Source: Monodelphis domestica (Eukaryota > Chordata > Mammalia > Didelphimorphia > Didelphidae). From it: DNA of 64,000 nucleotides. The position numbers and the translations under genes are program-made. This document shows, one piece after another, positions 37,301-44,700 of this stretch; position 1 is the stretch's first letter; the number at the start of each line of letters is the position of its first letter. The notes under the pieces were generated by a model that was given only the letters and a program-made list of their open reading frames with translations, was not told the DNA's origin and searched no databases. The DNA is taken from assembly GCF_027887165.1 (NCBI RefSeq), contig NC_077230.1, forward strand, positions 34,299,351 to 34,363,350, given 5' to 3'.

Positions 37301-40300
37301 ACCACCGCTGCCAACTGATTAATCAACATTTTTGACTGTCTCATCCTTTTAAGTCTTCTTAAATCTAGCTTTATTTGTTTTTAACTGCCCTTGCAGCGGG
37401 ACTAGTATTTTCTTGGTAGTTATCCTAGATCATCAGTCTTAGAAGGAACCTCAAAGACCACCCACTTTAATCCCTTCATTTTGTAGGTGTGAAAAATGAG
37501 GCACAGAGAAGATATTCAGATAGTTACCTTCCCAGCGGTGACTTCATGGCTTCTGGCTCTAAAAGCAATACTAAAGGTAGGTTCTTCACTTTATAAGATG
37601 TCAAAGCCTTGGTCAGCAATAGTAACCAATGAAAGATTGCTGTTGTCCCTTGCTAATCCTAGTAAAATATTTGTGTACTGTTGTACTCATTGAATTATTT
37701 ATTTTTCTTAGAGACCCCAATAAAAAAAGAAAAAGAAGAAGATGAAATAGTAGTGGAGGAAGAGATTATTAGCACTGGAAAACCTACAGAGGGAAAGGCT
37801 AAAAAGGGATTTTCCTGGTTCCGGTAAGAGATGTACTTTTTATATATGGATAACAATATTATTAATAAACAAAACATTTTATTTCTCCTGTAATTTACCT
37901 CTTTGGCTACTGTTTGCTATGTTTTTTGCCCCTTTCTACAAAAGAACTTCATTATTTATATGAATTTTCTCAGTTGTTCACATCTTCCTCAAATGGGTGC
38001 TGGCATAGAGTAAAGGTGTCAAATTCACAGTTTATGGATGTGACCCAGAGAGATCCATTTCTTTTTGAGTCTGATAATAACAACTTAGTGGGAAAAGTAT
38101 AGGACATGGAATCTGAGTTATCTGCATTCAGACTGGAGTTTTATCACCTAGTCATGTGTTCAAATTCAAGTATTTTCTGATCAATAGGTTACAGACTTCC
38201 CATCTATAAAATATTACAAGTTGACATCTAGAGTTACTTCAGATCTAAATCAGTGACCCCCTCGCTCCTTACAAGACAAATCATGTATTAGTTTTGGTTA
38301 ATGTGGAGGAGGAAGAAGTAGAGAAATGATATTGTGCCATATGCACACATATTTAACTTAACTGGCTTCCATATCTAGTTTTATATTTTTACCTATAGCG
38401 CCAAATTTGATCTTGCCCCTTCTCTAATACATATGCTGACATAGCACGTATCCTACAAAAAGTGTAACTCCAAACTATTTTAACATGTAGCTTTGTCTTT
38501 TTTTCAGAATTGAAATTCATGAAATTTTTATAGTGTGCATCTATTTAAGATCCTTTTTTGTGTCATAGTAGAATGTATTTTGTGTTTTAATAATTATTTC
38601 CCTCTCAAATGTTGTATGATTCTAGCAATATCAAAGAACGCAAGCTGTGGAACTTCTTTCATTTTAAAAAACATGAGAAACAAGTAAAGAATGTGCACAA
38701 GTGGGAAGAAATTGATCAAGTGGTAAATTTTCATTATGTTAAATTTATCAAAGATTTAAGTTTGTTTCCCCATTTAAATTACTAGAGAGTGAGCTTTCTC
38801 TTGAATTAGAAAACTATAATTTACCTTGGATTGAGGAGTTAACATTCTGTCATAATTATTAATCAGTATGCATAGGAATAAAATTACCTGAGTAAGGATC
38901 AAAAGTACCATAGCGGCAACTGTTTGGCCTTGAAGTCTCTTTTTTGTTCCCAGAGATCATTCAAGAACCTCTCTCAAGAAAAGGGAATGATTAAGAACTC
39001 TAAAAACATTTGAATTCTCTGTATTTGGATGTTTTAAGGACAAAGGATAATTGATTCAACTTTTGGCCTCAGAATATTGTTGGCTGAAAATTTTCTAAAA
39101 TGATGGCACAGAGTATTGAAATACACTTAACCTAGAGAAAAGTGCAAGTTGAATTGTTATGGGCTGATGCATGTAGGAAGTGATAACATATTACGATAAT
39201 TTTCCCTCCATGCCAGAAGGGGTCTCTGAAGGGGCTGTACAATATTTAAAAAATAACAGGTAGGTAAAATGGTAAAAGTTTACCAAGAAATACCACTGTC
39301 GGTTGTTGCCAAAATAAGAGGAGAGATTGCATGTGTATGTCTTGATTGACTGTGCCTGTGTTACTGAGCAAAAAAAAGAACATGAGAGCCACAGATGGGC
39401 CAATATGACAATGAAGGAAAATAATAAATGTTGAAGGGGATATGGCAGAATTGGGACACTAATGCATTGCTAGTGGAGTTGTGAATTAATACAAGCATTC
39501 TGGAGGGAAATTTGGAATTATGAGCAAAGGGCTCTAAAAGAACACATTTGATCCTTTGATCCAGCAATACCATTGCTGCGTTTGTACTCCAAAGAGATAA
39601 TAAGGAAAAATGCGTATACAAAATATTCATAGCTGAGTTCTTTGTGGTGGCAAAAATTGGAAAATGAGGGGATATTCCTCAGTTAGGGAATGACTAAACA
39701 AATTGTGGTATATATTGGTGATGGAATACTATTGTGTTATATGGAATGATGACCTACTTGATTTCTATATGAACTGGAAAGACCTCCATGAACTGAAGCA
39801 GAGTGAAATGAGCAGAACCAATCGAATGATATACACTGAAAGTGAAACATTGTAGAACTATCCAACATAATGAACTTTCCTACTCGCAGCATACAATAGT
39901 CCAGGAAATTCCTGAAGGACTTATGAGAAAGAATGCTATCTATATTGAGAGAGAGAACTATGGGAATAGAAATGAAAAAGAAAAACTTAAGACTTAACAC
40001 CTAGAACTTGTTTATATGAATATATGATTTGGGGTTTGAGCTCTATGGTAAAAATGAATAATATAAAATTAGATATCAAGGGATAACATTTGTACAATCC
40101 AGTAGAATTGCTTATTGCTTCTGGGAGGGGAAAAGGGAAAGAAAATGAATCATATAAACTTGAAAAAATATTAAAAATAAAAAAAGAATATGAGGTATGA
40201 GGTCAATTGAGAAAATATCTATTGATCTTCACACACATATTTTTACACATACATAAATAAATAGATACACATGTACACATGAGTAAGTCCAACTAAAGAT

Positions 40301-41731
40301 TTCATCACCCACCAGGCATTAGGAAGTATTTCTGACCCGCCCAATTTTGTTTGTGCTCTAGCTAGCAAGAATAAAATTCTGAATTGCCTCACATTAGGAA
40401 TTCTTTTGAATCCTCCAAGGATGGTCCCATCTCTTAATAGATACTGAAAAAGGACCCCCACAACACTGTCTAATGGAGATGGGCATTTTTTTTCAATTTT
40501 CTTTTACTTATAAAATAATGAATGGCAATAAAATACAAGCTTTCCTCCAAACCTAAAGGTGACAACATCTAATATATTTAACATTTGTAATCATGATGGT
40601 CAACTTGGCAAAATCTTGTAAAAAAAAAGTAAGATTTGTTTCCATTTACTTTCTAGAAATATTACCCATCAGTAGAAATAGACAAAAAACTAGGATGCAC
40701 TTTAATAGTTCCTGACCAGTTTCTCAACTGATATGGTAACCTCAATTGGAAAGTTATGGATATCAGACACTGGAAGATGGAATTGGGGACTTGAGGGTTC
40801 TTTGCCTTTATAAGAACCATCACTAGATTCTAAAGTTGGCTAACACCTAGCTAATCTAACTTCTAGTCTTAGAACCTGATGATGACCCTTCCTCTGCCTC
40901 CCATGACCCAGAAACCCCAGCAGCTCCCACCAGGCCAAGTTGCCTCAACTTCCTTCCTGGGTGGATATTGGGTAAAGTGGCCTGTGTTCCTGGCCAAAGA
41001 AGAGACAAAACTACCTGGGTAAAGGTAGATTTTAGTTCAATTTATTTTGGCCATGGAGAATAACTGAATACACTTTGGATGTAGATAATTTTCCTCTCAT
41101 TTTGTCTTAACTTGGAGTAGGTGGAAACATTTTAGTATTAATACATTCCCTTACAAAGTCATCACTCCTTAAGGACAAATATATCAAGTATTTTGCCTGT
41201 TTTAGAATACTGCTATTTTTAAAAAGGCTCCAAAGTATTTTCATTGCAAAAAATAAAGTTTTTTCCTGGTTTACAAAACTCACTTCAGATCTCTTGTTGT
41301 TCTGTGAATTTTTGACATACAGATGAAAGAAAAGGGTGGTAGGGATAAGAAATACAGCAGCCTTGAAAAGAAAAATTTATAAAAAAACTGTGAAATGAGG
41401 GATGATTTTGGAACAAATGGTCTCTAAGGCTCCTTTGAGGTTTTGCTGTCTATGGTTATATTAACATATAGCCATGGAAGCTTTTTAAATATTGTGTCTC
41501 TTGACCTTCAGGTATTGGAAGATTACTGTCCTTATTCTACTGAAGCCCCTAAAACATTGCCAACAGAGTGGACAAATATTGAAGTTGGTAATTGGTTATG
41601 GAGCATTGGAATGGAGGAGTATGTTGTAAAATTTTATTGTAAAGGAATAACTGGTGAAAAACTCCTTACACTGGACAATCACTCGCTAAAAGTAAGTTCA
41701 AGAATTGACTTTTTTTTTTACAATACATTAG

Positions 41732-41779
<48 letters not shown>

Positions 41780-44700
41780 CACTAATGTTATGGAGAGAGT
41801 ATATAAAACATAATACAAAAATGGGAAATCCTATGTATGATCTATTTGCCAATCTTATGGTTTTAAGGAAATCATGTTAACCTCCTTTTGAATGTAGTAT
41901 CAAGGGAGATTTCTTTTTGATTGTGATTTGTTAAATTCCCCCCTCCCCTTTTTAGTATTCCTAACATGTGGTCATTTCCTTTTATTTATATTTATTTATT
42001 TATTTTTAAAAACCTACCATTCCTTTTTGGAATCAATCCCCATGTATTAATTCCAAGGAAGAAGAGGAGTAGGATCTGGGCAAGGAGTGGGTAGTGAGTG
42101 ACTTGCCGAGGGTCACACTGTTAGCAAGAGTATCAAGAGTATGTGAGGGGGGCACTGGGTAGCTCAGTGGATTGAAAGCCAGGCCTGTAGATGGGAGATC
42201 CTGGGTTCAAATTTGACATCAGACATTTCCCAGCTGTGTGTGACAAGGAAATCACTTTAAAAGACTGATATATATTAACTTAAGGTCGCCAAGGAATTCA
42301 GCTATGTAATTCCTAAATGAAAACTCAAGTCAGCAGTCAACCTTTTATGGAGTTTAATTACAAACAGGAGGAAGAAAGATATTAGAGATAGAGAGAGAGA
42401 GGGAGAGAGAAAGGGGAGAGAAGGGAATAGGGCTTAAATCCCTCTTCTGTTTAGGCTGGGCTAAAAGGCCCAAGCCCTTAGATAGCTGAGGCAAAGAAAA
42501 GAGATCAGTCCCTAACACTCACGTGACCAAAATGGAGAAACAGTCTCAGGGGCCTCCACCTCCAGCTTCCTTCAGAGCAAGCTTCTCAGAGCACCACCTC
42601 TCAGAGCAAAACCTCTCCAACCAACCCCGCCTAGTCCTCAGACCCCACTGTCTTTAAGGAAACCATCCAAGTTCCCTCCCCTCAGTTCTCACATCTACCA
42701 ATCACTGTCCATGTCTTCCCTGTGCCAATGGTGGCTCTAGCTTAACCCAGGACCTCCCAAAGGTCTGTGGCTTTGCACATGTCTGTCTGTTGAAGGTCAT
42801 ATTCTCAAATAATTAAATCTTGATCCTTTGCTGCAGCCCTTCCTAAATCCTGTTACCCTGAGTAGAGTGGAGTTTGGAATAATTAAATTTTGATCTATGC
42901 TGCAGCCCTTCGTAAATCCTGTTAGGACTGAGTAGGGTGGAGATTGTAAGTTCCAAGACCTGGTTCTGTCATTCCAAGTATCTCTATTGTATCAATTCTA
43001 AAATCAAACATGACTCAAAGAACTTTGTGTTCTATGCTTAAGCATAGGTCAAAGCCCTTTCCATTGTTCAGCAAAAGGTTTCTATTCTAAAGTAATCTTA
43101 AGTAGGTAGGAGAAGGACCCTCCAATGCCAAGGGGGATTCACATTCCAATAGACTATCAGTGGGAAATTTCACTGAAACAGATTAAAAAACATTAATCAT
43201 GGAAAATGGCAAAATTTCATTTCATTTATAGTAAATAGAATCTCATATTTTATAAGGCCTAAATTGCAAATCCTCGTTAGTATGATACCTTTGTCTTTGA
43301 CTGGAGATACTTGATCCATGAAATATGATAACTTACTAGACAAAAAATAAATTCTACTTCGATTCATTTATTTCCTAAGAGAATAGAATTTTGAGGGTTT
43401 TTAAAGTATACTTTCTCTCATAACATGTTTCTAGGATTTTCCTAAAATATAGTATTTAATTTAAGTTCCTTTAAGCTGTAAATGTCTGATATTCTGACCC
43501 TTCAATTTTAATTTAATTTTTAATTTTAAAAATAAATTATTAATACATTTAAGTATTGATTGATTTTATTATTCATTCTTTTACTTAAGTAAACAGGAAT
43601 GTTTTAATTAATTTAATTTTCCATTTAATTTTTTTTCAATTTGGGATTGTTTCAATAACACAAGTATCATTGGACTCCCATCTAGATAAATAACAATTAA
43701 TGCATGAAGTCCCAAAATGTTTCACAATGGCAAACTATTACGGTAGTTCCTTAATGTATTTTAGGATTGTACGATGTAATTTTTTACTTCATCCAGACCT
43801 AGGGAATATTTTTCTATTGTTGGAAAATCTGTGTTCTTTAGAAATGATCCTATAGCAGCTTCATTTTCAGGTTCATTATGTAAAGAATTAGAAAATCTAT
43901 TCATCTGAATAAGTAGATGGAAAATCAAATCAAAACAACTCACCTCATACCTAGAAGATTGGCTAACATGACAGCAAAAGAAAGTAATGAATGATGGGGA
44001 GAGGGGGTGTGGAAAAGTTGGGATATTTGCATTGCTGGTAGACTTGTGAATTGATCCAACCATTCTGGAGGGCCATTTGGAACTATGCCCAAAAGGGGCT
44101 AAAAGACTGTCTGCCCTTTGATCCAGCCATAACACTGCTGGGTTTTTACCTAAAAGAGATAATAAGGAAAAAGACATGTACACGAATATTCGTAGCTTCA
44201 CTCTTTTTGGTGGCAAAAAAATTGGAAAATGAGGGGATGCCCTTCAGTTGGGGAATGGCTGAACAAATTATGGTATATGTTGGTGATGGACTTACTATTC
44301 TGCTCAAAGGAATAATAAAATAGAGGAATTCCATGGGAACTGGAAGAGCCTCCAAGAAGTAATGCAGAGTGAAAGGAGCAGAACCAGGAGAACATTGTAC
44401 ACAGAGACTGATACACTGTGGTACAATTGAATGTAATGGATTTTTCCATTAGTGGCAATGCAGTGATCCTGAAGAACCCAGAGGGATCTATGAGAAAGAA
44501 CACTATTCGCATTCAGAAGAAAAACTGTGGGAGTAGAAACACCGAAGAAAAACAACTGCTTGATTACATGGGTCTAGGGGGATATGTTTGGGGATGTAGA
44601 CCATAAAGGAACATCCTAGTGCAAACAACAGCAGCATGGAAACAGGTTATGATCAAGAACACATGTAATACCCAGTGGAATTGCGCATCAGCAATGGGAA

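Noticed and set aside
37712-38722. PP1-docking RVxF motif in the basic linker
   Set aside because: KKGFSWF and neighbours do not fit the motif convincingly, so PP1 binding is not claimed.
43167-43919. Possible second SAM terminal exon from the intron 11 duplication
   Set aside because: The duplicated segment ends about 30 bases before the exon 12 acceptor, so no exon is included.
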